Positions 9,005-17,926 of a stretch of DNA of 64,000 bases are shown here, in pieces. Under the pieces are notes generated by a model, which made no database searches, was not told the origin of the DNA, and saw only the letters and a program-made list of their open reading frames with translations. Both the position numbers and the translations under genes were made by a program. The stretch spans positions 248,001 through 312,000 of the forward strand of contig NZ_MINN01000085.1 in the NCBI RefSeq assembly GCF_001877785.1, written 5' to 3'. The DNA comes from Rossellomorea aquimaris (GTDB lineage Bacteria > Bacillota > Bacilli > Bacillales > Bacillaceae_B). Every line of letters starts with the position of its first letter. Positions within the stretch are counted from its first letter, which is position 1.

Positions 9005-10195
9005 ATGAAAGTATCTTTAGCGAAAAGAGTGAGTGCATTAACACCTTCTACTACCTTGGCAATTACAGCGAAAGCGAAGGAAATGAAAGCCCTGGGTATC
9101 GATGTAATCGGATTGGGAGCTGGTGAACCTGACTTTAACACACCGAAGCACATCATCCAGGCTGCATATGATTCACTGATTGAAGGACATACAAAATATA
9201 CGCCTTCTGGCGGTACCCCCCAGTTGAAAGAAGCCGTTATAAGCAAATTCAAACAAGATCAGAACCTGACTTACAAACCTTCCGAAATCATCGTGACAAG
9301 CGGTGCGAAGCATGCACTTTACACTTTATTTCAAGTATTGTTGGACGATGGGGATGAAGTAATCATTCCAACTCCTTATTGGGTAAGTTACCCTGAACAG
9401 GTTAAGCTTGCAGGAGGAAACCCTGTCATTGTGGAAGGAAAACAGGAAAACTCCTATAAAATTACTCCTGAGCAATTGTCACAGTCCATTACGGAAAGAA
9501 CAAAAGCGGTCATCATCAACTCCCCAAGCAATCCAACAGGCATGATCTATTCTGATGAAGAGTTGAAGGCGATCGGTCAAATCTGTTTAGAAAGAAATAT
9601 TCTCATCGTTTCCGATGAAATCTACGAGAAGCTCGTTTATGACGGAAATACTCACACTTCCATTGCAGAGATTTCCGAAGAACTCAAGAATCAGACTATC
9701 ATCATCAATGGTGTTTCAAAATCGCATTCGATGACAGGCTGGAGAATCGGTTATGCTGCAGGGAATGAAACAGTCATCAAGGCAATGACGAATCTGGCAA
9801 GCCATTCTACATCGAACCCGACGACCACTTCCCAATATGGTGCCGTGGCAGCATATACGGGGGATCAGCAGCCTGTTGAGAACATGAGGAAATCATTCGA
9901 AGAGCGATTGAATATTGTCTTCGAGAAGCTGAACAATATCCCGGGCTTCGACTGTATCAAGCCTCAAGGCGCTTTTTATCTGTTCCCGAATGTAAAAGAA
10001 GCAGCACGCCTCACGGGTTATGAAAGTGTTGATATTTTTGTTCAAGCACTACTAGAGGAAGCAAAAGTTGCCGTCATCCCGGGATCTGGGTTTGGTTCTG
10101 AGGATAATATCCGCCTATCCTATGCAACCAGCCTGGAGTCCATGGAGCAGGCAATCGAAAGAATACATGAATTCGTTGTAAAGAAAAGTCAATAA
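9005..10195 (+). CDS. aspB: aspartate aminotransferase (class I/II PLP enzyme)
   Basis: 396 residues. It interconverts aspartate/2-oxoglutarate and oxaloacetate/glutamate. Family motifs: LGAGEPDFNTP near residue 37, NSPSNPTG near 170, SDEIYEKLVYDG near 200, PLP lysine K239 in NGVSKSHSMTGWRIGYAAG, and the C-terminal RLSYATS with the substrate arginine. The frame extends upstream into ypmB, but ATG 9005 is chosen because GGAGGA (8991-8996) stands 8 bases before it and the length then matches B. subtilis AspB. Confidence 0.95.
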   Translation: MKVSLAKRVSALTPSTTLAITAKAKEMKALGIDVIGLGAGEPDFNTPKHIIQAAYDSLIEGHTKYTPSGGTPQLKEAVISKFKQDQNLTYKPSEIIVTSGAKHALYTLFQVLLDDGDEVIIPTPYWVSYPEQVKLAGGNPVIVEGKQENSYKITPEQLSQSITERTKAVIINSPSNPTGMIYSDEELKAIGQICLERNILIVSDEIYEKLVYDGNTHTSIAEISEELKNQTIIINGVSKSHSMTGWRIGYAAGNETVIKAMTNLASHSTSNPTTTSQYGAVAAYTGDQQPVENMRKSFEERLNIVFEKLNNIPGFDCIKPQGAFYLFPNVKEAARLTGYESVDIFVQALLEEAKVAVIPGSGFGSEDNIRLSYATSLESMEQAIERIHEFVVKKSQ

Positions 10196-10202
10196 CACAC
10201 TT

Positions 10203-10241
10203 GGGGCAGGTCGTATTTCACGTTCTGCCCTTATATTATTT
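10203..10241 (+). terminator. probable terminator of the ypmA-aspB unit
   Basis: ggggcag (10203-10209) pairs with ctgcccc-like ctgccc (10225-10230); the tail ttatattatt is only partly T-rich. Confidence 0.5.
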
Positions 10242-10245
10242 AGTA

Positions 10246-10622
10246 TTGTCCAGCTGCAGGGCTTTGAGGCACATGTCATAAGCCACATGCCATCCAAAAA
10301 GGCAAAAAACGCCTTTAAGGATGCCCTGACTTATGCACGTCGCCTCTGATCGATCCGCCTCCGCTTTTCTATTTGTCCAGCTCCGGCGGCTAGCCCCTCG
10401 AGGTCATAAGCTAAATGGTCCGAGAAGGCAAAAAGACGCCTTCCCGGCCCATTCATCTTATGCTTGTCGCGGCTGATCGAGCCGCCTCCGCTTTTCTACT
10501 GTCCAGCTCCGGCGGCTAGAGGCTCGAGACATAAGCCATGCCATCCAAAAAGGCAAAAAACGCCTTTAAGGATGCCCTGACTTATGCACGTCGCCTCTGA
10601 TCGATCCGCCTCTGCTTTTCTA
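10246..10622 (-). repeat. three tandem head-to-tail family H elements
   Basis: Units span about 10246-10371, 10373-10497 and 10499-10622. Each begins tgtccagct and ends gcttttct. Each has an outer imperfect inverted repeat (ggcggct...agccgcc type, cataag/cttatg) and an inner hairpin with conserved aaaggc/gccttt flanked by variable but complementary arms. Units 1 and 3 are almost identical in their inner and right halves, while unit 2 has different arms (aatggtccg/cggcccatt). The strand given is the one on which base pairing is best (G-U instead of A-C). The array fills most of the 506-base gap between aspB and asnS. Confidence 0.85.
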
Positions 10623-10626
10623 TCTA

Positions 10627-10655
10627 TTGCGACAAAGCGACTCGAACTGTATAAT
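10627..10655 (+). promoter_or_regulatory. sigma-A-type promoter of asnS
   Basis: TTGCGA (10627-10632), a 17-base spacer, TATAAT (10650-10655). It begins within 6 bases of the end of the third family H unit. The predicted leader is about 40 bases, with no room for a T-box. Confidence 0.75.
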
Positions 10656-10701
10656 ATAGTACGATACATATAGCGTCTTAGTTTTTTTGGAGGGAAAAAT
10701 C

Positions 10702-11994
10702 GTGAAAACAATAATTTCTCAAGTAAGTAAGTTTGTTGGTGAAGAGGTTACGATCGGTGCCTGGCTTGCCAATAAACGTTCAAGTGGTAAAATTGCATTC
10801 CTTCAGCTTCGTGATGGTACAGGGTTCATTCAGGGAGTCGTAGTCAAGAGCGAAGTGGAAGAAGAAATTTTTCAAAAAGCAAAATCGCTGACACAGGAAA
10901 CGTCTTTATATGTCACAGGAGTGGTATCTGAAGATTCTCGTTCACCTTTTGGTTATGAATTACAGGTGAAATCGGTGGAAGTCATCCACGAAGCGGTGGA
11001 TTATCCAATTACACCGAAAGAGCACGGAACTGAATTCCTTATGGACCACCGTCATTTGTGGCTGCGTTCCCGCAAGCAGCATGCGGTCATGAAAATCCGT
11101 AATGAAATCATCCGGGCTACATATGAATTCTTCAATCAAGAGGGGTTTGTAAAAGTCGATCCGCCAATCCTTACAGGCAGTGCTCCTGAAGGAACTACAG
11201 AATTGTTTGCAACCAAGTACTTTGACGAAGATGCCTATCTTTCTCAAAGTGGACAACTATATATGGAAGCAGCTGCCATGGCACTCGGAAAAGTATTTTC
11301 TTTCGGGCCGACATTCAGGGCTGAAAAATCCAAAACGCGCCGTCATCTTATCGAGTTCTGGATGATCGAACCTGAAATGGCTTTCTATGATTTTAAAGAC
11401 AATCTGGAAGTTCAGGAGCAATATGTTTCTTATATCGTCCAATCTGTCCTTGAAAACTGTAAGCTTGAGTTGGACCGTTTGGGAAGGGATACGTCCAAAT
11501 TGGAACAAATCAAAGCACCATTCCCAAGAATCACTTATGATGACGCGGTCAAGTTATTGCACGAAAAAGGATTCGAAGATATCGAATGGGGAGATGATTT
11601 CGGGGCACCGCATGAGACAGCGATTGCTGAAACATATGATAAACCTGTATTCATTACCCATTACCCGACATCCTTGAAGCCGTTCTATATGCAGCCCGAC
11701 CCGGATCGTGACGATGTAGTGCTTTGTGCAGACCTTATCGCGCCTGAAGGATATGGGGAAATCATCGGAGGTTCTGAAAGGATCCACGATGCAGAACTAA
11801 TGAAAAAGCGCATTGAAGAACATGAATTGGCGACAGATGCATATAAATGGTATCTGGAACTGCGGGAATACGGCTCTGTCCCGCATTCAGGATTCGGTCT
11901 GGGACTTGAACGTACAGTCGCATGGATCAGCGGAGTGGAACACGTAAGAGAAACAATCCCATTCCCACGCCTCCTGAACCGTCTATACCCATAA
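10702..11994 (+). CDS. asnS: asparaginyl-tRNA synthetase
   Basis: 430 residues, equal to B. subtilis AsnS. It charges tRNA-Asn. An N-terminal OB-fold anticodon-binding domain ([22 protein letters not shown], about 20-45) precedes the class II catalytic core with motif 2 ([22 protein letters not shown], about 213-234) and motif 3 ([15 protein letters not shown], near the C terminus). The start is GTG 10702, preceded by ttggaggga; an upstream in-frame TTG lies inside that ribosome site and is rejected. It has its own promoter and terminator. Confidence 0.96.
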   Translation: MKTIISQVSKFVGEEVTIGAWLANKRSSGKIAFLQLRDGTGFIQGVVVKSEVEEEIFQKAKSLTQETSLYVTGVVSEDSRSPFGYELQVKSVEVIHEAVDYPITPKEHGTEFLMDHRHLWLRSRKQHAVMKIRNEIIRATYEFFNQEGFVKVDPPILTGSAPEGTTELFATKYFDEDAYLSQSGQLYMEAAAMALGKVFSFGPTFRAEKSKTRRHLIEFWMIEPEMAFYDFKDNLEVQEQYVSYIVQSVLENCKLELDRLGRDTSKLEQIKAPFPRITYDDAVKLLHEKGFEDIEWGDDFGAPHETAIAETYDKPVFITHYPTSLKPFYMQPDPDRDDVVLCADLIAPEGYGEIIGGSERIHDAELMKKRIEEHELATDAYKWYLELREYGSVPHSGFGLGLERTVAWISGVEHVRETIPFPRLLNRLYP

Positions 11995-12006
11995 AGTATA
12001 AATGTG

Positions 12007-12053
12007 AGCTGACTTTATTTGCAGAAATGCAGATTATAGTCAGCTTTTTCTCT
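12007..12053 (+). terminator. terminator after asnS
   Basis: Stem agctgact (12007-12014) / agtcagct (12038-12045) with an inner tgca pairing, then a T-rich tail tttttctctttt. Confidence 0.85.
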
Positions 12054-12103
12054 TTTGCCGTTTATTCATGAATGACAAATATTTAACATGGATTTGATTT
12101 GTA

Positions 12104-12240
12104 TCCAGCTTTTGATTGGAGTGAAGGACGCAGACTCCTGCGGGAAAAGTAGCTAATGTGAGACCCCGCAGGAACGAAGTGACGAGGAGGCTCACGGGCT
12201 ACCCGCGGAAAGCGGAGTCCTGCACGGAAATCAAAAGCGG
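12104..12240 (+). repeat. family R long-hairpin repeat, copy 2
   Basis: Complete copy whose outermost arms gcttttgatt / aatcaaaagc pair perfectly and differ from those of the other copies. Inner elements: ggacgcagactcctgcggg, gtagctaatgtgagacc, then ggctcacgggctacccgcgg and gcggagtcctgcac. It lies in the 343-base asnS-dnaD gap. Confidence 0.87.
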
Positions 12241-12288
12241 TATTCAATGTACCTAAAGTGTTAAATAATTCTTCTGAACACATCCATA

Positions 12289-12316
12289 TCGACATAGATA
12301 ATAAGCATGATATACT
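12289..12316 (+). promoter_or_regulatory. possible promoter of dnaD
   Basis: TCGACA (12289-12294), a 16-base spacer, TATACT (12311-12316), 21 bases before the dnaD start. Sub-consensus -35. Confidence 0.4.
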
Positions 12317-12337
12317 AAAAGGTGAGGTGTGCCGTAT

Positions 12338-13045
12338 ATGGATTATAAACAACTAATGGTGTCCTGGATCGAAGAGGGGACACTGAATATCCCGCAATTA
12401 CTACTATCTAATTATCATACCCTCGGATTAAATGAATCCGAATTTGTCCTTCTTCTTCACATCTACGGACAAATCGAAAAAGGAAACAGCTTTCCAACAC
12501 CAGAGGAACTTTCTGAACATATGAGTATTTCTGCGGAATACTGTTCCTCCATCTTAAGAAAACTGATACAGCAGCAGTTCCTGACGATCGATCAAGGTGC
12601 TTCACCGGACGGGATCTTATTCGAAAGATACTCGCTTGTTCCTTTATGGGAGAAGCTTGCTGATTTTGTCATCCAAACTTCGAAGATGCAACAGATGCAA
12701 AAGTCAATGGAAGAAGAGGCTGACATTTATTCGATTTTCGAGCAGGAATTCGGGCGTCCGCTTTCACCGCTTGAATGTGAGTCGCTCAGTATGTGGCTCG
12801 ACCAGGATGAACATAATTCCACGATCATCAAGGCTGCGCTCCGGGAAGCGGTCATTTCCGGTAAGCTGAATTTCAGATACATTGACCGGATTCTATTCGA
12901 GTGGAAGAAAAACGGTGTCAAAACGATAGAAGATGCCCGTAATCAAAGTCAAAAGTTCAGGATGCATCAGAAACCGCAGGCTCAAAATGACGCTTCTGCA
13001 CCAAAGAGGAAATCGGTTCCTTTCTATAATTGGCTGGAACAATAA
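12338..13045 (+). CDS. dnaD: DNA replication initiation protein DnaD
   Basis: 235 residues. DnaD joins DnaB and DnaI in loading the replicative helicase at oriC and at restart sites. An N-terminal winged helix (about 20-95, LGLNESEFVLLLHIY...) is followed by the DnaB2/DnaD C-terminal domain with YSIFEQEFGRPLSPLECESL and the YIDRILFEWKKNG motif, then a basic tail and the conserved end VPFYNWLEQ. ATG 12338 is preceded by aaaggtgagg at good spacing; an earlier in-frame GTG overlaps that site. The dnaD-nth-ypoC order is as in B. subtilis. Confidence 0.93.
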   Translation: MDYKQLMVSWIEEGTLNIPQLLLSNYHTLGLNESEFVLLLHIYGQIEKGNSFPTPEELSEHMSISAEYCSSILRKLIQQQFLTIDQGASPDGILFERYSLVPLWEKLADFVIQTSKMQQMQKSMEEEADIYSIFEQEFGRPLSPLECESLSMWLDQDEHNSTIIKAALREAVISGKLNFRYIDRILFEWKKNGVKTIEDARNQSQKFRMHQKPQAQNDASAPKRKSVPFYNWLEQ

Positions 13046-13055
13046 TGAATGATAC

Positions 13056-13094
13056 AAAGGGACTGCACCCGAAATTTGGGACAGTCCCTTTATC
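13056..13094 (+). terminator. hairpin after dnaD, probable terminator
   Basis: aaagggactg (13056-13065) pairs with cagtcccttt (13082-13091), with an inner cccgaaatttggg stem. The T tail is short, so read-through into nth is possible. Confidence 0.6.
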
Positions 13095-13158
13095 AGTGTA
13101 TACTAAATAAAAATACATATAGAGAAGTAATCAGTATTAGAGTGAGGAGAAGATAAAA

Positions 13159-13815
13159 GTGCTGAACAAAAAACAGATACAAATATGCCTGGATGAAATG
13201 AAAAAAATGTTTCCCGACGCGCATTGCGAACTACGGCATGAAAATCCTTTCGAGTTAGTGATTGCAGTACTGCTTTCCGCTCAATGCACAGATGCATTAG
13301 TGAATAAAGTAACGAAGGGGCTATTTGAAAAATACAAGACACCACAGGATTATCTGGGGGTCACACTGGAAGAACTGCAGCAGGACATTCGTTCCATTGG
13401 ACTTTACCGCAATAAAGCGAAGAACATTCAGAAATTATGTGAAATACTTCTTACGGAATATGGCGGTGAAGTTCCAAAAGAACACTCTGAACTGGTCAAA
13501 CTTCCTGGAGTAGGGAGGAAGACCGCCAATGTGGTGGTGTCTGTAGCCTTTGGGGAACCCGCGCTTGCAGTCGATACTCACGTTGAGAGGGTTAGTAAAA
13601 GACTTGGTATCTGCAGATGGAAGGACAGTGTTCTCGAAGTCGAAAAAACATTGATGAGAAAAATCCCAAGAGATGAATGGTCTGAAACTCACCATCGCTT
13701 AATTTTCTTCGGAAGATATCATTGCAAGGCACAATCCCCCCAATGTGATATTTGCCCGCTTCTTGACTTATGCCGTGAAGGCCAGAAGCGGATGAAGAAG
13801 AAGGAAAAGATATGA
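13159..13815 (+). CDS. nth: endonuclease III (DNA glycosylase/AP lyase)
   Basis: 218 residues. It removes oxidised pyrimidines and cleaves AP sites. The helix-hairpin-helix LPGVGRKTANVV carries catalytic Lys121; Asp139 is in AVDTHVERV. The C-terminal [4Fe-4S] loop has all four cysteines (189, 196, 199, 205) in the C-x6-C-x2-C-x5-C pattern. Start GTG 13159 follows gtgaggaga. Its end overlaps ypoC by four bases. Confidence 0.95.
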   Translation: MLNKKQIQICLDEMKKMFPDAHCELRHENPFELVIAVLLSAQCTDALVNKVTKGLFEKYKTPQDYLGVTLEELQQDIRSIGLYRNKAKNIQKLCEILLTEYGGEVPKEHSELVKLPGVGRKTANVVVSVAFGEPALAVDTHVERVSKRLGICRWKDSVLEVEKTLMRKIPRDEWSETHHRLIFFGRYHCKAQSPQCDICPLLDLCREGQKRMKKKEKI

Positions 13816-14333
13816 CAGTCGTTCGCCTGAACATCCCTGACCAGCTGACCGATTCCTTTTTTTTCGAGAAAAAAGAAGTGTCTGTCTGCCCTGAGCGATA
13901 TATGGAAGAGGGGAACTTCTTTGCACAGGAAATTCTATTTTACAATGGGGGAGAAGGGAACGATTTCCCTTGGGAAACAGAGGAACAGGCAGTCAGGGAG
14001 ATATTGGCCGCCTGGAATGAAGTACAAGATGTCATCAAGGAACGGTTTACGCTGCGAGATGGCTCTGAACGGCTTTTCATGAAAAGAGGCATTGCTTTAT
14101 TTTATATGATCCTGTTTTGGAGTAATTCCCAGCCTGTTGTATTAAACGAATGGAAGAGGCAAATGGAAGATCTCTCTCTTAAACCGGTTAATATTGAAGA
14201 GAGACTATCATTCATCAGGGACAATCCCCGCCTTTATCATTCCTATGTGCAGCTGGCAGGATTGTTCCAGGAACAGCATAAGCAGTTTGCGAAGGACAGG
14301 GCGATGTACCATTCAAATAAGAACAAAAAATAA
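13812..14333 (+). CDS. ypoC: conserved hypothetical protein YpoC
   Basis: 173 residues with no catalytic motif that I recognise; soluble and helical, ending in a charged tail. The identity rests on position (dnaD-nth-ypoC in B. subtilis) and on length. It is coupled to nth through an atga overlap, so it is probably co-expressed with the repair enzyme. Confidence 0.75.
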   Translation: MTVVRLNIPDQLTDSFFFEKKEVSVCPERYMEEGNFFAQEILFYNGGEGNDFPWETEEQAVREILAAWNEVQDVIKERFTLRDGSERLFMKRGIALFYMILFWSNSQPVVLNEWKRQMEDLSLKPVNIEERLSFIRDNPRLYHSYVQLAGLFQEQHKQFAKDRAMYHSNKNKK

Positions 14334-14368
14334 GGCAGCCGGGAGATTCCCGTGCTGCCTTTCTTTAT
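14332..14368. terminator. bidirectional terminator between ypoC and ponA
   Basis: aaggcagc (14332-14339) pairs with gctgcctt (14354-14361), with inner ggga/tccc. It is flanked by T-rich sequence on the right and an A-run on the left, so it can serve both convergent transcripts. Confidence 0.85.
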
Positions 14369-14370
14369 TT

Positions 14371-17112
14371 CTATTGATTGAATAAGCCAGGGGAGGATTC
14401 GGTATTATCCCCGCCGTCGGTTCCAGTTCCGCCGTCGGTTCCAGTTCCCCCGCCGGTTCCGTCTCCTTCACCGGTTCCACCGTCGCCGGTACCTGTGCCG
14501 TCTCCTTCACCGGTTCCTTCACCGGTTCCGCCTTCACCGTTGCCAGTACCATCTCCACCAGTACCGTCATCTTCTGAAGGAGGATTGTCTCCTTCGTCAC
14601 CGGTGCTGCCGTCATCGCCTTGGTCATTTCCGTTTCCATCTCCATTGTTATCTTGACCGTTACCCTGGCCATTTTCGTTACCTTGGCCATCTTGATTACC
14701 CTGGCCGTCTTCATTTTCTTTTTCATCTTCTTTTTCGCCCTTCACGTTTACATCCACGGTTGCGGGGTCGCTTCGCTCGTCACCTTTGACGGCAACCACT
14801 TCGAAAGTGAATGTGCCGGAGGATGTGATGTTTTCCACGTTCAGGCCGTTTTTATCTGTTGTTGTGAGCGTTTGTTTGTCAGCACCATTAATCAATACTG
14901 AAACTTCAAATGTTACGCCGTCTTTTTTCTTCTTATCATAATCCCATGCAAGGGTGATCGTCTTATCTTTTTTATTGTATTTCCCTTTCAGGCCTTTCGG
15001 AGCATCAAGTTTATCGTATTCTTTTGAAACCTTTGTCGGCTCGGTTCCTTTTACAAAAAGCTCCGTGATGATCTTATCATCAGGCGTGTAGTCACTAGGC
15101 AGTCTTGCCGGATTGCTTCCTTCTTCCACCTGTACTTCCACAACACTGTCAGGTTTCTTGAAGTCGGCTGTGTCGACACCTTCATGAACATAGCCCATCA
15201 AGTCTTTGACGATATACTGTGCAATGTGTCGGTCTGACGGACTTAATGAATATTTATTCTGTTGATCAAATCCAGTCCATACTGCTGCAGTATAATTGGT
15301 TGTATAACCGACAAACCAAGAATCAGGTGCATGTGATTTAGGAATGCTGTTAGCTTCACGCGTTTTCTGATCATAGTTGGTTGTACCGGATTTCCCTGCC
15401 ATCGGAAGGCCAGGGACTTTTGCATGGGCACCCGTGCCTCGTGGATGATCGATGACACTCTTCAGCATATCTGAAATCATATAGGCTGTATAATCTTTCA
15501 TCGCAGGTTCCGGTTTATCATCATGCTTGATTTCTGTTTCACCATCGCGGAGGACAACTTTTTTAACTGCATGAGGCTTGTTGTATACACCTTCATTTCC
15601 GAAAGCTGCGTATGCACCGGCCATCTGTACAGAGTTCATTCCTGGTGAAACGGCACCGATCGATGCTGATTCATAGTAATGCTCGAAATCAAGGCCGAGA
15701 CCGTTCACGAATTCCTCTGCTTTTTCCGGTCCTACTTCCTGGAATGCTTTGAGGGCCGTCACGTTTCGTGAATCCCATAAAGCTTCCCTCATCGTGATGG
15801 CACCTTTGTGCTGCATGTCATAGTTGTTGATTTCAGCGCCGTTTGAGTATTTATATGGCTCATCCTTGAGGATGTGGTATGTCGACCATTTCAGGTTTTC
15901 GACTGCCGGGCCGTAATCAAGCAGCGGCTTGATTGTCGAGCCGGGCTGGCGTTTCGTATCTACGGCATAATTAAAGCCGCGCTGAACTGACTCTTCAGTA
16001 TTTCTGCCGCCGCCGATTGCGCGGATCTCCCCGGTTTGTGTATCCATCAGGGTAATGCCGGCCTGCATGAGAGCATCTGCCTGGTCAGGATAGGCGAAAT
16101 CGATCGCTTCACCCGCAAGGATCTGCTCAACACGCTTTTGAGCATTTGTATCCAGGGTAGTATAGACTTTCAATCCATCCGAGAATAAATTGAAATCTCC
16201 CATTTTTTCGACTTCATCGATAACTGCATCTACATAGGCGGGATATTTATTTCCATTTTCCGCTGCCAATTCTTCTTCGGAAACCAATCCTTTAGTGATC
16301 GGGATCTTTTGGGCTTCCTCTTTTTCTTTTTCACTGATCTTACCGTGCTGGGCCATGAGGGACAGCACAATATTCCTTCTCTTTTCAGCCTTTTCAGGAT
16401 GTTTGAACGGGTTGTAATTGTTTGGACTTTGAGGCAGTCCAGCGATCAAAGCTGCTTCGTGGAGCTTGATATCCTTGATCTCTTTGCCATAGTAATAGTC
16501 TGCTGCTGTCGCCATGCCGTGTATTCCTCCGGACATGTAGACCTTATTGAAATACATCTCGAAGATTTCTTCCTTAGTGTATTCCTGCTCGAGTTTAAGG
16601 GCAAGCCATGCTTCCTGGGCCTTTCTTTTCAGGGTCTTATCGGGACTCAGAAATGAACCCTTGATCACCTGCTGGGTAATGGTGGAGGCACCTTCCGAAC
16701 CAAATCCCCCGGTGACATTCGCAATGACAGCACCCCCAAGGCGGATCAGGTCGATTCCATTATGCTTATAGAAGCGGTTATCCTCAGTCGCGAGGACTGC
16801 ATCCTGCATGACTTGTGGAATCTCATCGAAGTTAGCATATTCCCTGTTTTCTTTCCCGACAGTTGTGATCAACTCGCCGTTCATATCATAGATTTCAGAT
16901 GCAACCGGGTCTTTAAGCAATTTTTCATCCAGCTTTGGAGCACTGGATGCGTAATATGCAAATAATCCTGCACCAGCTAACATGCCGATGATGCCTATAA
17001 TAAATAATGAAATGATTACACGTTTCACCATAGAGCCTTTTTTTGTTTTCTTCGGTTTAGACTTCTGCTGGGCTAGACGCTTCTCTTCTCTTGACTTATA
17101 TTGACCAGCCAT
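14371..17112 (-). CDS. ponA: class A penicillin-binding protein PBP1 (glycosyltransferase/transpeptidase)
   Basis: 913 residues. It polymerises and crosslinks peptidoglycan. Order: a basic cytoplasmic tail, one membrane anchor (about 29-53), a GT51 domain with catalytic Glu110 in LATEDNRFYKHNGID and the ASTITQQVIK motif, then a transpeptidase with STIK (Ser392-Lys395), SRN (448-450) and KSGTT (574-578). A fibronectin type III-like domain lies at about 690-790. The last ~115 residues are a low-complexity Gly/Asp/Glu/Thr-rich tail of TGDG/GEGTG repeats. It is downstream of recU, as in B. subtilis, with 103 bases between them. Confidence 0.95.
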   Translation of the reverse strand: MAGQYKSREEKRLAQQKSKPKKTKKGSMVKRVIISLFIIGIIGMLAGAGLFAYYASSAPKLDEKLLKDPVASEIYDMNGELITTVGKENREYANFDEIPQVMQDAVLATEDNRFYKHNGIDLIRLGGAVIANVTGGFGSEGASTITQQVIKGSFLSPDKTLKRKAQEAWLALKLEQEYTKEEIFEMYFNKVYMSGGIHGMATAADYYYGKEIKDIKLHEAALIAGLPQSPNNYNPFKHPEKAEKRRNIVLSLMAQHGKISEKEKEEAQKIPITKGLVSEEELAAENGNKYPAYVDAVIDEVEKMGDFNLFSDGLKVYTTLDTNAQKRVEQILAGEAIDFAYPDQADALMQAGITLMDTQTGEIRAIGGGRNTEESVQRGFNYAVDTKRQPGSTIKPLLDYGPAVENLKWSTYHILKDEPYKYSNGAEINNYDMQHKGAITMREALWDSRNVTALKAFQEVGPEKAEEFVNGLGLDFEHYYESASIGAVSPGMNSVQMAGAYAAFGNEGVYNKPHAVKKVVLRDGETEIKHDDKPEPAMKDYTAYMISDMLKSVIDHPRGTGAHAKVPGLPMAGKSGTTNYDQKTREANSIPKSHAPDSWFVGYTTNYTAAVWTGFDQQNKYSLSPSDRHIAQYIVKDLMGYVHEGVDTADFKKPDSVVEVQVEEGSNPARLPSDYTPDDKIITELFVKGTEPTKVSKEYDKLDAPKGLKGKYNKKDKTITLAWDYDKKKKDGVTFEVSVLINGADKQTLTTTDKNGLNVENITSSGTFTFEVVAVKGDERSDPATVDVNVKGEKEDEKENEDGQGNQDGQGNENGQGNGQDNNGDGNGNDQGDDGSTGDEGDNPPSEDDGTGGDGTGNGEGGTGEGTGEGDGTGTGDGGTGEGDGTGGGTGTDGGTGTDGGDNTESSPGLFNQ

Positions 17113-17215
17113 TTTGTTTCCTCGCTTTCAATCTTCTGTCTTTTTAGTATTGTCTAAGATTTTATTTCTACTACCTATAATGAGATAAACTATAGATTAT
17201 CTCATTTTGGTGTAT

Positions 17216-17818
17216 CTAAAAATATAACTGATGGACTATTTTTAAATAATCAACCCTGGGATGCAGCCCCAATGGGATCCTGAACCCGCTTTCTTCGATT
17301 TCTTCTTTCCTGATTGATTTCCTGCCTCCGTTCTTCATACGGTCCCAATAGACTTTCAATGGTTGGAAAGGGAGTAAATATACTTCTTCCGACAGTGAAA
17401 ACCGAAGCAATACGAAGGTTATGCCGTCCTGTTCATGAACACTGTCCATATGGATGATTTGATGTTCATGAAAGTTTTGGAGCGGGAAGGAGGTTTTGTT
17501 TTTTGTTTCCTTCGCTTCAAAATCAATGTATCTGCCTTTATAAACACCGTTATAATCGGTGGTTGACGGCTGCTTGAAGTAAGCTTCCTTGATTACAGCT
17601 GCACTCCTCGCCGGATAATGGACATCCACTATTTGTACCGGAGTGGGTTTTTTATGGATGACGGCTGATTTGTGGACCAAGTAATATTGGTTGGTTTCAT
17701 TAATATCTTCTTCCAGTGTCATCCCGCGGTTACTGTAGGAAACCTGTTTGACTTTCGGTTTATTAACGGCTGATTTCGATTCAGTATATTTTTTTCCATT
17801 GGGATAATGGAATTTCAT
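17216..17818 (-). CDS. recU: Holliday junction resolvase RecU
   Basis: 200 residues. It resolves Holliday junctions and modulates RecA. The N-terminal basic stretch begins [11 protein letters not shown]; a nuclease core follows with [30 protein letters not shown] and the [23 protein letters not shown] segment that carries the Asp/Glu/Lys catalytic set. A gaggtg ribosome site lies before the ATG. It is first in the recU-ponA unit; an extended -10-like element TGTTATGAT is seen on the minus strand at 17846-17854. Confidence 0.93.
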   Translation of the reverse strand: MKFHYPNGKKYTESKSAVNKPKVKQVSYSNRGMTLEEDINETNQYYLVHKSAVIHKKPTPVQIVDVHYPARSAAVIKEAYFKQPSTTDYNGVYKGRYIDFEAKETKNKTSFPLQNFHEHQIIHMDSVHEQDGITFVLLRFSLSEEVYLLPFQPLKVYWDRMKNGGRKSIRKEEIEESGFRIPLGLHPRVDYLKIVHQLYF

Positions 17819-17926
17819 GGGAATACACCTCGCAGACTAAACTATATCATAACAGAAACCACTCCAATTTGTGTGAATAATTGATTACAAATTCCTTAAG
17901 ATATGACTAAAGGAGAATAATGTTAA

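Noticed and set aside
10246-10622. CRISPR array
   Set aside because: Repeats are about 125 bp, tandem without spacers and palindromic; no cas genes are near.
10656-10701. T-box riboswitch before asnS
   Set aside because: The predicted leader is only about 40 bases and no T-box motif (tgg-t-accgcg) is present.
14378-14656. Plus-strand proline/valine-rich frame opposite the ponA 3' end
   Set aside because: It is the antisense image of the Gly/Asp/Thr repeat tail of PonA; convergent terminator and no start signals.
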